This document shows positions 1 through 8,801 of a stretch of 40,366 bases of DNA, piece after piece. Below the pieces are notes generated by a model, which saw only the letters and a program-made list of their open reading frames with translations, did no database searches and was not told the DNA's origin. Both the position numbers and the translations under genes were made by a program. How positions within the stretch are numbered: position 1 is the first letter of the stretch; each line of letters begins with the position of its first letter. Source of the stretch: Bacteroidaceae bacterium. GTDB lineage: Bacteria > Bacteroidota > Bacteroidia > Bacteroidales > Bacteroidaceae. The stretch spans positions 1-40,366 of the forward strand of contig JAFYWH010000094.1 in NCBI GenBank assembly GCA_017558175.1. The letters run 5' to 3'.

Positions 1-82
1 AATAGCCGCACTTGTAAGACTATGAGTGCTATTCTTTCTTGTCTATCAAAAAACTCAAATACTAAAATTGAATATAAACAAT

Positions 83-102
83 GTTCTACGGTAATGTAGA
101 AC
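83..102 (+). promoter_or_regulatory. Inverted repeat upstream of the GH97 gene
   Basis: A perfect 7-bp inverted repeat, GTTCTAC, then 6 nt, then GTAGAAC, ends 15 bp before the GH97 start codon. It could be an operator or a small hairpin in the leader. No TAnnTTTG box is visible in bases 1-117, so the promoter of this gene may lie upstream of the window. The function is inferred only from symmetry and position. Confidence 0.35.
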
Positions 103-117
103 GCTTAATATTTACGT

Positions 118-2070
118 ATGAAAAGAATCGTATCTATCTGTATGATGCTTTGCCTATGCTTGGGCATCTACGCACAGAAGTCCTACCAACTGGCTTCTCC
201 TAACGGTGAGATCAAGGTATCTGTTTCCGTGTCAGACAAAATCTATTACGACATTGCCTACGGACAAGAAACATTGTTGGAAAACGGAACCATGCAGTTG
301 CAAGTGGGCAACCAGTGGCTCGGCGCGAATCCGAAAGTGAGCAAGGCCTCTACCCAATCGGTCGATGAAAATATCCGTCCGGTCATTCCGTTCAAGTTCT
401 CGAACATCCGCAATCACTACAACCAATTGTTGTTGAAATTCAATGGTAATTATTCAGTAGAATTCCGTGCGTTCGACGATGGTGTGGCTTATCGTTTCAT
501 CACCAACAAGAAGGGCGAAATGGAAGTCATGGACGAATTGTTACAGGTGAACTTCCCGGCCGACTATCAGATGCACCTCCAGCGCTCTGGCAACTTCGGA
601 ACCAACTATGAAATGTTCTATGAACACCCGAAATACAGCGAATGGAAAGGCAAGGAAGGCGTGACCGTGCTTCCTATGTTGATTGAAGCCAAGAACAACT
701 ACAAGATTCTCATCAGTGAATCGGCTGTATCAGACTATCCGCACATGTTCTTGAAGCCTAGCGAAAAGGGTATTACATCGACCTTCCCGAAGTGCCCGAC
801 AGAATTCAGCATCAGTGGCGACCGTAGCTTGAAGTTCGATAAGGTTGCCGACTATATTGCCAAGACATCGGGTAAGCGTAGTCTCCCATGGCGTTATTTC
901 GTCATCACTAAGGAGGACGGCCAGCTGATTGAAAACACCATGACAGCCCGTTTGGCTGAACCTAACCAAATCAAGGATACCTCATGGATTAAGCCAGGAC
1001 TTACCACTTGGGAATGGTGGAACGGTGCGACTCCTTATGGAACGGATGTGGACTTCGTAAGCGGATGCAACACGGCTACTTACAAGTATTACATCGACTT
1101 TGCAGCCAAGAATGGTGTGCAATATATCTTGTTGGACGAAGGTTGGGCAGAAACTGTATTCGACCCATTTATTCCTAACAAGGATTTGGATCTGCACGAA
1201 CTGATCCGTTATGGCAAGGAAAAGAACGTAGGTATTATCTTGTGGCTTACTTGGCTTTGTGTAGAAAACCACTTCGATGTATTTGCCAAGTATGCTGAAT
1301 GGGGAGTGGAAGGTATCAAGATTGACTTTATGGACCGCAGCGACCAATGGATGGTAGACTATTACGAACGTGTAGCAGCTGAAGCAGCCAAGCATCATTT
1401 GTTTGTTGACTTCCATGGTTCGTTCAAGCCAGCCGGTTTGGAATACAAGTACCCGAACGTGCTTTCATACGAAGGCGTGAGAGGTGCAGAACAGCATGGC
1501 GGATGTACACCGGATAACAGTGTATTCTATCCTTTCATGCGTAATGCAGTAGGTCCGATGGACTATACGCCAGGTATCATCTTGAGCTATCAGCCGGAAT
1601 TTTATCTCTCCAAGCAATACAATGGTGGCGGTATCGGTACCCGTGCTTATCAGATGGCTCTTTTCATCTTGTTCGAAACTGGCCTCCAGATGTTGTGCGA
1701 CAATCCTACCTTATATTATCGGGAAGCCGATTGTACCCAGTTCATGGCAGGTGTACCTATCCCTACCGACGAAACCATTTCATTGGCAGCCAAGGTAGGC
1801 GAATATGCTATTGTAGCCAAGCGTAAGGGCGACAAGTGGTACATTGGTGGCATGACCAACAATAAGGAAAAGGAACGTGTATTCGAATTGCCATTGGACT
1901 TCTTGCCGGAAGGCAGCACATGGAAGATGGTATCGTACGAAGACGGTGTGAACGCCTACAAGCAAGCCATGCACTATGTAAAGCGTGAACAGCAGGTAAA
2001 GAAGGGCCAGACCATTCAAGTGAAGTTGGCTCGTAACGGTGGTTTTGCTGCGGTTCTTACAGCCGAGTAA
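118..2070 (+). CDS. GH97 family glycoside hydrolase, retaining alpha-galactosidase type
   Basis: Secreted or periplasmic glycosidase of 650 aa with an N-terminal signal peptide (hydrophobic residues about 5-18, ending near YAQ). The N-terminal half is the GH97 beta-sandwich. The catalytic barrel starts near residue 290 (WEWWNG) and continues through LLDEGW (about 338-343). GH97 splits into inverting SusB-like alpha-glucosidases, which lack the nucleophile, and retaining enzymes such as Bacteroides thetaiotaomicron BT1871, which carry an aspartate. Here IKIDFMDR supplies Asp403 as likely nucleophile and SYEGVRG supplies Glu452 as likely acid/base. This points to the retaining alpha-galactosidase group. 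The length is normal for the family. No SusC/SusD pair is adjacent, so it is either orphan or the end of a locus lying to the left. The substrate is inferred. Confidence 0.9.
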   Translation: MKRIVSICMMLCLCLGIYAQKSYQLASPNGEIKVSVSVSDKIYYDIAYGQETLLENGTMQLQVGNQWLGANPKVSKASTQSVDENIRPVIPFKFSNIRNHYNQLLLKFNGNYSVEFRAFDDGVAYRFITNKKGEMEVMDELLQVNFPADYQMHLQRSGNFGTNYEMFYEHPKYSEWKGKEGVTVLPMLIEAKNNYKILISESAVSDYPHMFLKPSEKGITSTFPKCPTEFSISGDRSLKFDKVADYIAKTSGKRSLPWRYFVITKEDGQLIENTMTARLAEPNQIKDTSWIKPGLTTWEWWNGATPYGTDVDFVSGCNTATYKYYIDFAAKNGVQYILLDEGWAETVFDPFIPNKDLDLHELIRYGKEKNVGIILWLTWLCVENHFDVFAKYAEWGVEGIKIDFMDRSDQWMVDYYERVAAEAAKHHLFVDFHGSFKPAGLEYKYPNVLSYEGVRGAEQHGGCTPDNSVFYPFMRNAVGPMDYTPGIILSYQPEFYLSKQYNGGGIGTRAYQMALFILFETGLQMLCDNPTLYYREADCTQFMAGVPIPTDETISLAAKVGEYAIVAKRKGDKWYIGGMTNNKEKERVFELPLDFLPEGSTWKMVSYEDGVNAYKQAMHYVKREQQVKKGQTIQVKLARNGGFAAVLTAE

Positions 2071-2086
2071 AATTTGCCTAACCCCT

Positions 2087-2127
2087 AAAAAGAAGAGGAT
2101 GCCCCATTGTGAGCATCCTCTTTTCTT
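2087..2127. terminator. Bidirectional intrinsic terminator
   Basis: A 9-bp perfect stem (AGAGGATGC, 2094-2102, with GCATCCTCT, 2113-2121) is flanked by an A-tract on the left and a T-rich run on the right. It sits between the convergent GH97 and acyltransferase genes and can serve both. Confidence 0.85.
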
Positions 2128-2131
2128 ATTC

Positions 2132-3463
2132 TTACTTCAACATTTCTCTAATCTTAGCATAGGTTTTATTCAGTTTTTTCTCCTTCAGGAGCTTGATGTC
2201 AGACAGGGCAAGTCTGAATGTCTTCCATACCTCGTGTGCCACTTTAGGAGCAGGCATAATAAGCAAGGTTACTGCCAATGCCCATTGCCATGGCAGCAGG
2301 CAGCATGCAATGATGCCATAAATCAACACCAACAAAGGCCATACCACCAAGTTCATGACGAATCTTACCGAGTTACGGAAAGCAGGGTCCTTCAGCTTGG
2401 TGAAGATGAATTGGCAAATACCCACTACCGGACTTGCCAGTACCGATACCGGAAGGGTATAAGGCAAGGTAACCAATGTGAGGAGTATTCTGCCCAAACG
2501 GGAAACCAATGGCTTCTTGACTGCTGCCGACTCTGTATCGATGCCCTTTTTCTTACGCAACTTGTAGGCTTCCTTACCCAGTTCGAGCAACTTTTCCGCC
2601 TTCTTAGGGTCGCTTTGCTTCAAAGCCTCGATGCGCTTCAGCGTCTGGTTGTTGGCCTGGAACTGCACTTCAAGGCTATGCAGGTCCTTATTGCCCTTAT
2701 CCTTCAGCAATGCTTCCATTTCGTATGGCTCTACTGCATTGCATACCTCGAAGGTAGCATCGTAGTCCTCATCGTTCGGAATATGGAAAATAGTAGCATG
2801 CAAGCGTTCTGCCAACAAATTTCGCATGCTGTTCATCTGCTCCTGCGGTGTGAGCTGGTCATTCGCTGCAATGAACTCACCTACGTTGATAGGCTTGCCG
2901 AACTCCATACGGAAGGTGGAACGGAAGCGGAAGAAATCGCCGTATCTTACGCCCACCGGTACTATGTAAAGCGGTACATCGGGCATCTGTTCATGCGTTT
3001 GGAATGCAATCTTGAAAATCCCTTTCGAGAGCGGAAGCGAGGAATATTTGGCCTGATGCGTTCCTTCCGGGAATATACAGAAAGGAATCTTGTCCTTCAG
3101 CACATCCACCGCCTTGTCTATGGTTTCCTGATTCTTCTTTATCGCACTGATTCCGTCGCGCTGACGCATGATAGGCATGATTTTCATAAAGGTGAGAATC
3201 TTTGCCAGCTTGCGGTTTCTGAAAATATCGGCACGCGCCACGAACACCTTCGGACCATGGTTGTAAGTCAGAATCACCAAGGCATCCATCAGCGTATTGG
3301 TGTGGTTGGGTGCAAAGATAATAGCTCCATCCTGAGGGATATTCTCCTTACCTACATGGAGTATTTTTCTGTACGAACGGTTTACAGCAAAAGTTACCAG
3401 GCGGTGCAGAAAGCTGTAAGTCCCGTTGTAGTCCTGTATTTTCTTGGTTCTATTCTTACTCAT
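2132..3463 (-). CDS. PlsC-like 1-acylglycerol-3-phosphate acyltransferase
   Basis: Membrane acyltransferase of 443 aa in the PlsC/LPLAT family, which transfers acyl chains to lysophospholipids or related acceptors. The catalytic H-x4-D motif is in APNHTNTLMDAL (about residues 51-62), and the FPEGTH motif that binds the acceptor phosphate follows near residue 130. The protein is longer than a typical PlsC (about 240 aa). The extra C-terminal part has a charged helical segment and several hydrophobic helices (about 330-410), a layout common in Bacteroidales homologues. It starts 5 bp after the stop of the BASS transporter gene, so the two are almost certainly cotranscribed. The exact acyl acceptor cannot be read from the sequence. 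A long ORF on the opposite strand of this gene is treated as a shadow. Confidence 0.88.
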   Translation of the reverse strand: MSKNRTKKIQDYNGTYSFLHRLVTFAVNRSYRKILHVGKENIPQDGAIIFAPNHTNTLMDALVILTYNHGPKVFVARADIFRNRKLAKILTFMKIMPIMRQRDGISAIKKNQETIDKAVDVLKDKIPFCIFPEGTHQAKYSSLPLSKGIFKIAFQTHEQMPDVPLYIVPVGVRYGDFFRFRSTFRMEFGKPINVGEFIAANDQLTPQEQMNSMRNLLAERLHATIFHIPNDEDYDATFEVCNAVEPYEMEALLKDKGNKDLHSLEVQFQANNQTLKRIEALKQSDPKKAEKLLELGKEAYKLRKKKGIDTESAAVKKPLVSRLGRILLTLVTLPYTLPVSVLASPVVGICQFIFTKLKDPAFRNSVRFVMNLVVWPLLVLIYGIIACCLLPWQWALAVTLLIMPAPKVAHEVWKTFRLALSDIKLLKEKKLNKTYAKIREMLK

Positions 3464-3468
3464 AACAA

Positions 3469-4416
3469 TTATTTATCCTTACTACGGAAATAATACGATA
3501 CACAAAGTCCAGATATGATGTGCCAGATTCCCCACCATGCCGTCATGAAGAGCATACCGCCATAGTGTCCGTGCCATGTTTCGGGCGGGAATACAGCCGG
3601 GTTGAACAGAAGAATCAAGCCAAGGCCCGAGTTCTGGATACCCGTCTCTACGGTCAGTGTTCTCACGTTGCACTCCTTTAGCCTTGCCAGTCTACCGCCA
3701 AAGTATCCGGTAGCCAGGGCAGCCCCATTGTGAAGGGCCACGATGAAGAATACGTAGAAGATATTGTCGATGAATATCTGGAAATTCTGTACAAAGGCTA
3801 CAGCCACCATCCCTACAAAGAGCAATACCGAGAGGCCTTGCAGCGGTGCGGTAATCTTTTTGGTTGCCACCGGGAAGTAGCGTGCAAAGAGCAAGCCCAG
3901 CACCACCGGAAGCCCTAACAGCAACAAAATCTGTTCCAGCATAGGGAAGAACGGAATCACCAACTGGGGGATGTCATTTTTCACACTGATGAAGTGGCTG
4001 TACAGGTTCCCCCAGAAAAAGAAGTTGAACGGAGTAATGATGGGCGAGAACGCCGTGGTAATGGCCGTGAGCGAAACGGAGAGTGCAATGTTACCGTTCG
4101 AGAGTGCCGACAGGAAGTTCGATATGTTGCCACCCGGACACGAAGCAATCAAGATCATACCCAGCGCAATCATCGGGGTGATGTAAGGGCTCAAAGCCAT
4201 GGCTATGACAAAAGTGATTGCAGGAAGTGCAAACCATTGCAACAGCATCCCTACCATGATGGACTTGGGTTTATGAATAATGTCCTTCAAAGCATTCATC
4301 TTGATGCCTAGGGCGACTCCGAACATCACGAAAGCGAGTATGATATTTACGATCATCATACCCCCCTCGCCAAAATTTATCGTTACGGTATTGAGTGATT
4401 CCAGTTGTTCTTTCAT
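3469..4416 (-). CDS. BASS-family (bile acid:sodium symporter-like) transporter
   Basis: Inner-membrane protein of 315 aa with eight to ten hydrophobic helices, matching the SBF/BASS fold. The family signature is recognisable in the stretch from MILIASCPGGN to NFLSALSNGN (about residues 85-110), where the unwound crossing helices bind sodium and substrate. Bacterial members move organic anions such as bile acids, pantoate or keto acids with sodium; the substrate here is unknown. It is the first gene of a two-gene leftward operon with the PlsC-like gene, separated by 5 bp. A TAnnTTTG-type box lies just upstream at 4440-4447. Because the partner is a lipid acyltransferase, a lipid-linked or bile-linked role is possible, but that is only inference from position. 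Confidence 0.88.
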   Translation of the reverse strand: MKEQLESLNTVTINFGEGGMMIVNIILAFVMFGVALGIKMNALKDIIHKPKSIMVGMLLQWFALPAITFVIAMALSPYITPMIALGMILIASCPGGNISNFLSALSNGNIALSVSLTAITTAFSPIITPFNFFFWGNLYSHFISVKNDIPQLVIPFFPMLEQILLLLGLPVVLGLLFARYFPVATKKITAPLQGLSVLLFVGMVAVAFVQNFQIFIDNIFYVFFIVALHNGAALATGYFGGRLARLKECNVRTLTVETGIQNSGLGLILLFNPAVFPPETWHGHYGGMLFMTAWWGIWHIISGLCVSYYFRSKDK

Positions 4417-4439
4417 AGTTTTTCAAATAGAATTGTTTA

Positions 4440-4447
4440 CAAAACTA
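4440..4447 (-). promoter_or_regulatory. Putative -7 box for the transporter/acyltransferase operon
   Basis: On the minus strand this reads TAGTTTTG, fitting the Bacteroidales TAnnTTTG -7 element, and it lies 24 bp before the start codon at 4416. No clear TTG -33 element was found. Confidence 0.5.
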
Positions 4448-4555
4448 CGAAAAAATATGTTTTAACTGATTCTTTTAGCAAAGAAATTACAAAAAAACTA
4501 TAAAATTCCTTCGTTGCAAGGAGTATCTGCACGAATTTATATTAATGTCCAATAA

Positions 4556-4598
4556 AAGAAATGGTACATATCCTAATATTGGATACATACCATTTCTT
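4556..4598 (-). terminator. Terminator hairpin after the rhamnose operon
   Basis: AAGAAATGGTA (4556-4566) pairs perfectly with TACCATTTCTT (4588-4598), with a further partial stem inside. On the minus strand the hairpin is followed by TTTTATT. It lies 60 bp past the stop of the GH78 gene. A second, weaker nested stem (CAAGGGG/CCCCTTG) lies between the stop and this hairpin. Confidence 0.75.
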
Positions 4599-4657
4599 CC
4601 ATTTTGTCAAGGGGACTTTTTCTATGCTCTCCCGTTATAGCATCCCCTTGTTCGCTT

Positions 4658-7234
4658 TTATTTAATAATCTGATAAGTACCGACGGTATATTCCTTGGCT
4701 TCGGTTTCGCCTGGAAGAGTAACCGATGCGGTAGCACCTTCCGGAATGGTGAAGTCCCAAATCCATTGGTCGCCTTCATAGCGCCATGCACTCTTGATGA
4801 GACCGGCAGCCGACTGGTATTCAGCTTTCACAAAACCCAAACGCTTGTCGGGTATCGGTTTCATGATGATGTGCTGGAAGCCCGGTTCGGCAGGACTGGA
4901 AGCAATGCCGGCAGCCGTTTCCCAAATCCATTCGCATACACATCCGTAAGCATAGTGATTGAAGCTGTTCATGCCGCGCGGACCCATGCCCTCGTCTACC
5001 ATATAGCTGTTCCAACGTTCCCAGATGGTAGTGGCACCATTGTCGATGGAATAGAGCCAGCTTGGGTTCTTGCGCTGGAAGAGGAGTTCGTATGCGATAT
5101 CTTCCATGCCGTTCTCGGTCAAAGTAGCCATGAGGATGGAAGTACCCAAGAAGCCGGTCTGCAAACAATTGTCATGCTCCTCGAAGTTCTTGCGCAAACG
5201 TGCTTGCATTGCTGCCTTAGCATCGCCTTCCAATAAGCCGTTCTTCAAGGCAAACAAGGCCGGTGTCTGCATGGTGTTGAGTACATCGAGTTTGAAGGAG
5301 CCATCGGCGTTCAGGAACTGCTCACGCAAATATGCCTTAGCATCTTCTGCCATCTGCTGATAGCGAGCTGTATCGCGTCCGGTAGCCTCAGCCATATCGG
5401 CCATATAGGTAGCATCCAATGCCCAGTAAGAAGCACTGAGGTAATTATAATAAACGATGGCTTCGGGGAGAAGACCCTTCGGTCCCCAGCAAAGACCTAC
5501 ACAAGATTCGAGCGCTTCATAGCTCAACCAGTCGGCATACTGATGATTACCGTTTTCGGCTCTGTGGGTATCGAAGTCGTACTTGGTTTCGTGTACATAA
5601 GTCATGTACTTGTCCATAGACTCCCAGTTCTCTTCCACAATCTGACGGTCGCCAAACTGCTTCCAGATGGTCCAAGGCACGATGATACCGGCATCGGCCC
5701 AACCCAAACGCATGGTTTCGTTGCCATACTGACCGAAAGGAGCTACACTTGGATATCCACCTTGCGGACTTTGGCTATCGCGCATATCGCGCATCCACTT
5801 GTGGAAGAAGGTAAGCGTATTGGCAAAGAAAGATCCTGTTTCCGTAAACACCTGTGTATCAGCAGTCCATCCCAAACGTTCGTTGCGTTGCGGACAATCG
5901 GTAGGCACAGAGAGATAATTGGAGAGTTGTCCCCAATAGGTATTGGCGATGAGCTTGTTGATGGATTCATTACCAGTTTGGATAGTACCGATTTCCATTT
6001 CCTTAGCAATGGATGTTACCGGAATGGATTCCAACGAGCGGATAGCCACTTCGCCGGTAGCCGTGAGCGACACGAAACGATAGCCGAAGAAGGTATGTTG
6101 CGGATAGTAGGATTCATAATCTGCACTTCCGGCAAAAGTATAATCGAGTATCATACCGGTTTCAGGGATGCGGAGATTCAAGCGGTGCACGCTGCCTTCC
6201 GGTCCATCCATGCCACGGCTCTTGGCTCCGTTGCCATCATTCAGGAGTTCGGCAGGGAGACAAGTCAAAGTAGTACCTTCGGCAGCCTTGAACACGAACG
6301 AAGGCACACCGGCACAGTTCTGACCGAAGTCCACCACCAATGTTTCGCCCGGCTTGAGAGTCATTTCTTCGCCCGATGCATATTCCTTGGTAATGATGAC
6401 CTTACCGTATTCCTCTTTCTTGGCTCCTTCTACACCTTGCCAAAGATATGCCTTGACAGGTGCCAAAGTCAAATCCTTACGGAGATAGATTTCGGCTCCG
6501 GCAGAAGGAAGAATCTCGCCTTGGAACTCGGTGTTCAGCTCTGGTGCCTTGAGGTTGGCTACTGATGCATAGCCCATCGGTACACGAGCATCGTAAGATT
6601 CACCATCGAAGATAGCTGCATGCTTCACGGGACCAGCGATACCGGCTTTCCAGTTTTCCAAATCAGTACCATAGAGCTTCTGGCTACCATCGGCATAAGT
6701 AAGTTCCAACACCCCACGGAAGGCGCACTTCTTGCCGAGGAAGCCTTCGTGACCATGAGGAGTAATAATTTTATCAGCCCACCAACCCGGAGTGACTTGT
6801 GCCGAGAGCTGGTTTTCGGCGCCGGCCTTGGTTTGGAAGGCATCGGTTACATCGTAAGTGAACGAACGGCGAGTCTTGGCATAATGCGTATAACCCGGCT
6901 TCATGAATTCCTTACCAATCGGCTTACCGTTTACATAGATTTCGTATACACCGAGGCCGGTAGTCATCCACTTGGCGGAAACCACCTGTTGTTCGTTCTT
7001 TACCACAGACACGAACCAGCTGGCACCATCGGCCGCACGATTGTTCTGACTATCGCCAGTCTTGCCTGTAATCACGGGAGCATCGACCACCGAAATCCAT
7101 TGAGAAGATTCCCAAGCAGACGCATCAAATGCTTCGGTCCATTTACCATACTCCTGTGCAGTGGGAGCAGCACATCCGGCCAACAAGACCATACATACTG
7201 CAACCACCATATTAAGAATAGACTTTATATTCAT
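4658..7234 (-). CDS. GH78 alpha-L-rhamnosidase, lipoprotein
   Basis: 858-aa enzyme that releases terminal L-rhamnose from glycans or glycosides. A lipoprotein signal peptide is visible: hydrophobic residues 8-19, then LAGC with Cys21 as the lipidation site, so it is anchored in a membrane. N-terminal carbohydrate-binding beta domains (about 35-400) precede the (alpha/alpha)6 catalytic domain. The GH78 signature DCPQRNERLGWTAD at about 446-459 contains the likely general acid Glu452. The later GWADAGIIVPW and HQYADWLSYE segments line the active site in known family members. The C-terminal beta domain ends near residue 855. It starts 7 bp after the rhamnulokinase stop, so one operon frees and phosphorylates rhamnose. 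The length is usual for the family. Confidence 0.92.
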   Translation of the reverse strand: MNIKSILNMVVAVCMVLLAGCAAPTAQEYGKWTEAFDASAWESSQWISVVDAPVITGKTGDSQNNRAADGASWFVSVVKNEQQVVSAKWMTTGLGVYEIYVNGKPIGKEFMKPGYTHYAKTRRSFTYDVTDAFQTKAGAENQLSAQVTPGWWADKIITPHGHEGFLGKKCAFRGVLELTYADGSQKLYGTDLENWKAGIAGPVKHAAIFDGESYDARVPMGYASVANLKAPELNTEFQGEILPSAGAEIYLRKDLTLAPVKAYLWQGVEGAKKEEYGKVIITKEYASGEEMTLKPGETLVVDFGQNCAGVPSFVFKAAEGTTLTCLPAELLNDGNGAKSRGMDGPEGSVHRLNLRIPETGMILDYTFAGSADYESYYPQHTFFGYRFVSLTATGEVAIRSLESIPVTSIAKEMEIGTIQTGNESINKLIANTYWGQLSNYLSVPTDCPQRNERLGWTADTQVFTETGSFFANTLTFFHKWMRDMRDSQSPQGGYPSVAPFGQYGNETMRLGWADAGIIVPWTIWKQFGDRQIVEENWESMDKYMTYVHETKYDFDTHRAENGNHQYADWLSYEALESCVGLCWGPKGLLPEAIVYYNYLSASYWALDATYMADMAEATGRDTARYQQMAEDAKAYLREQFLNADGSFKLDVLNTMQTPALFALKNGLLEGDAKAAMQARLRKNFEEHDNCLQTGFLGTSILMATLTENGMEDIAYELLFQRKNPSWLYSIDNGATTIWERWNSYMVDEGMGPRGMNSFNHYAYGCVCEWIWETAAGIASSPAEPGFQHIIMKPIPDKRLGFVKAEYQSAAGLIKSAWRYEGDQWIWDFTIPEGATASVTLPGETEAKEYTVGTYQIIK

Positions 7235-7241
7235 AAACTTC

Positions 7242-8711
7242 TTATTTTAAACCTACAAAACGCTGATAAGCAGCTTCCCATTCGGCTACCGCTGCCGGAA
7301 TGAATTCTTCGGTTTCGATGGAAGCGTGGATGATACTGCGCATTTCCTGCAAAGAAGAAACGACACCGGCAGCCATGGCCTGAATCATGACATTACCGAT
7401 AGCGGTTGCTTCCGACGGACCGGCAACGACCTTGCGACCGATGGCATTGGCTGTGAGCTGGTTCAACAAGCGGTTCTTCGAGCCACCGCCGATGATGTGC
7501 AAGCGTTCAATAGGATGCGAAGCAATGCGGTCCAAATCTTCCAATACCTGACGATAACGCAATGCCAAGCTTTCGAAAATCAAGCGGACCACCTGTGCAT
7601 CGTTGGCCGGCTTTTCCTGACCGTTACGTTCGCAGAAAGCATCGATAGCTTCAAGCATAGAAGGAGGATTGGCAAACGAAGGATCGTCCGGCTGGATGAA
7701 TGCCTTGAACGGTTCGGCTCCCATCGCCATTTCCACTATCTGCGGATAGCTGTAGTCCTTGCCCAACAACGCCCATTCCTTGCGGCACTGTTCCAGAATC
7801 CACATACCGCAGATGTTCTTCAAGAAGCGGGTAGTTCCTTCTACGCCACCTTCGTTGGTATAGTTCAATTCGTATGTTTCGGGAGTAATGATCGGTTCCT
7901 TCGACTCGATACCCATCAACGACCAGGTACCCGAGCTGAGGTAAGCGAAGTTTTCGTCCAACGCAGGAACAGCTGCTACGGCCGAAGCAGTATCGTGACC
8001 GGCTACCGACACTACATTCACCTTACCCAAACGGCTGTATTGAGCCAAAGCATCGGTAAGCGTACCTACCACAGTGCCCGGCATCACCGGCTTGCTGAGG
8101 ATAGAAGCATCGACACCTGCCGCTTCGAGCAATTCCTTGTCGAAATCCTTGGTGCGTGGATCCAAAATCTGCGAAGTGGAAGAAATGGTGTACTCGCACA
8201 CCTTCTCGCCTGTGAGCATATAGGCCAATGCATCCGGCATGAACAACAGATACTTGGCTTGCTTCATCGGTACATAATCAGTCTCCATACCTGCAAAAAT
8301 CTGATACAGGGTATTGAAGTTCATAATCTGGATACCGGTCTTTTCGTACACTTTTTCTCTGGGAACCTTTTCAAAGAAACGTTCGGGCATTCCTACGGTG
8401 TATGGGTCGCGGTAAGCACGAGGCATGCTGAGGATGGAACCATCTTCGGCAATAGGCACTACATCGACACCCCATGTATCGATACCGATTGATTCAGGCA
8501 CGATGCCTTCCTTGTTGCAAGCCACCAAGCCTTCTCTCAATGCCTGGTACAAGCCCATAAGATTCCAATAATACTTTCCGTGAAGTTCGGTTACTGCATT
8601 CGGGAAACGCGTCAATTCCTTGATTTCCACTTTACCATCTGCCACTGTTCCCAAAATGGAACGACCGCTTGTAGCCCCCAAATCGAAGGCCAAAAAGATA
8701 TGCTTTTCCAT
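7242..8711 (-). CDS. rhaB: Rhamnulokinase (FGGY family)
   Basis: 489-aa cytoplasmic kinase that phosphorylates L-rhamnulose to L-rhamnulose 1-phosphate. The FGGY-kinase phosphate-1 motif FDLGATSGR sits at the N-terminus. The conserved IGIDTWGVD, SSGTWSLMGIE and HIIGGGSKN segments identify the rhamnulokinase branch and the ATP site. I chose the ATG at 8711 rather than an in-frame start at 8771: the protein then begins MEKHIFLAFDLG at normal family length, an AGGA-like site precedes it, and a good promoter (8739-8768) lies inside the longer version. It heads an operon with the GH78 rhamnosidase. Isomerase and aldolase genes (rhaA, rhaD) are not in this window, so the rest of the pathway must be encoded elsewhere. 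Confidence 0.93.
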   Translation of the reverse strand: MEKHIFLAFDLGATSGRSILGTVADGKVEIKELTRFPNAVTELHGKYYWNLMGLYQALREGLVACNKEGIVPESIGIDTWGVDVVPIAEDGSILSMPRAYRDPYTVGMPERFFEKVPREKVYEKTGIQIMNFNTLYQIFAGMETDYVPMKQAKYLLFMPDALAYMLTGEKVCEYTISSTSQILDPRTKDFDKELLEAAGVDASILSKPVMPGTVVGTLTDALAQYSRLGKVNVVSVAGHDTASAVAAVPALDENFAYLSSGTWSLMGIESKEPIITPETYELNYTNEGGVEGTTRFLKNICGMWILEQCRKEWALLGKDYSYPQIVEMAMGAEPFKAFIQPDDPSFANPPSMLEAIDAFCERNGQEKPANDAQVVRLIFESLALRYRQVLEDLDRIASHPIERLHIIGGGSKNRLLNQLTANAIGRKVVAGPSEATAIGNVMIQAMAAGVVSSLQEMRSIIHASIETEEFIPAAVAEWEAAYQRFVGLK

Positions 8712-8738
8712 ATTTCCTGTTATTAGATTAAGTATCAG

Positions 8739-8768
8739 CAAAGATAGGAAAAAACAATCTTCTTCCAA
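8739..8768 (-). promoter_or_regulatory. Promoter of the rhaB-GH78 operon
   Basis: Minus-strand TATCTTTG (8746-8739) is preceded by TTG (8768-8766) with a 19-bp spacer, an excellent match to the Bacteroidales sigma-factor consensus. It lies about 28 bp before the rhaB start at 8711. Confidence 0.8.
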
Positions 8769-8801
8769 CAAGATTCTTCCTTTTTTATTACTTTATCCTG
8801 T

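Noticed and set aside
2039-3493. 484-codon ORF opposite the acyltransferase gene
   Set aside because: It mirrors the minus-strand gene, is rich in Gln, His and Cys as antisense readings of these codons are, and has no domain.
7326-8492. 388-codon ORF opposite rhaB
   Set aside because: Antisense of a clear rhamnulokinase; no start signal or domain.
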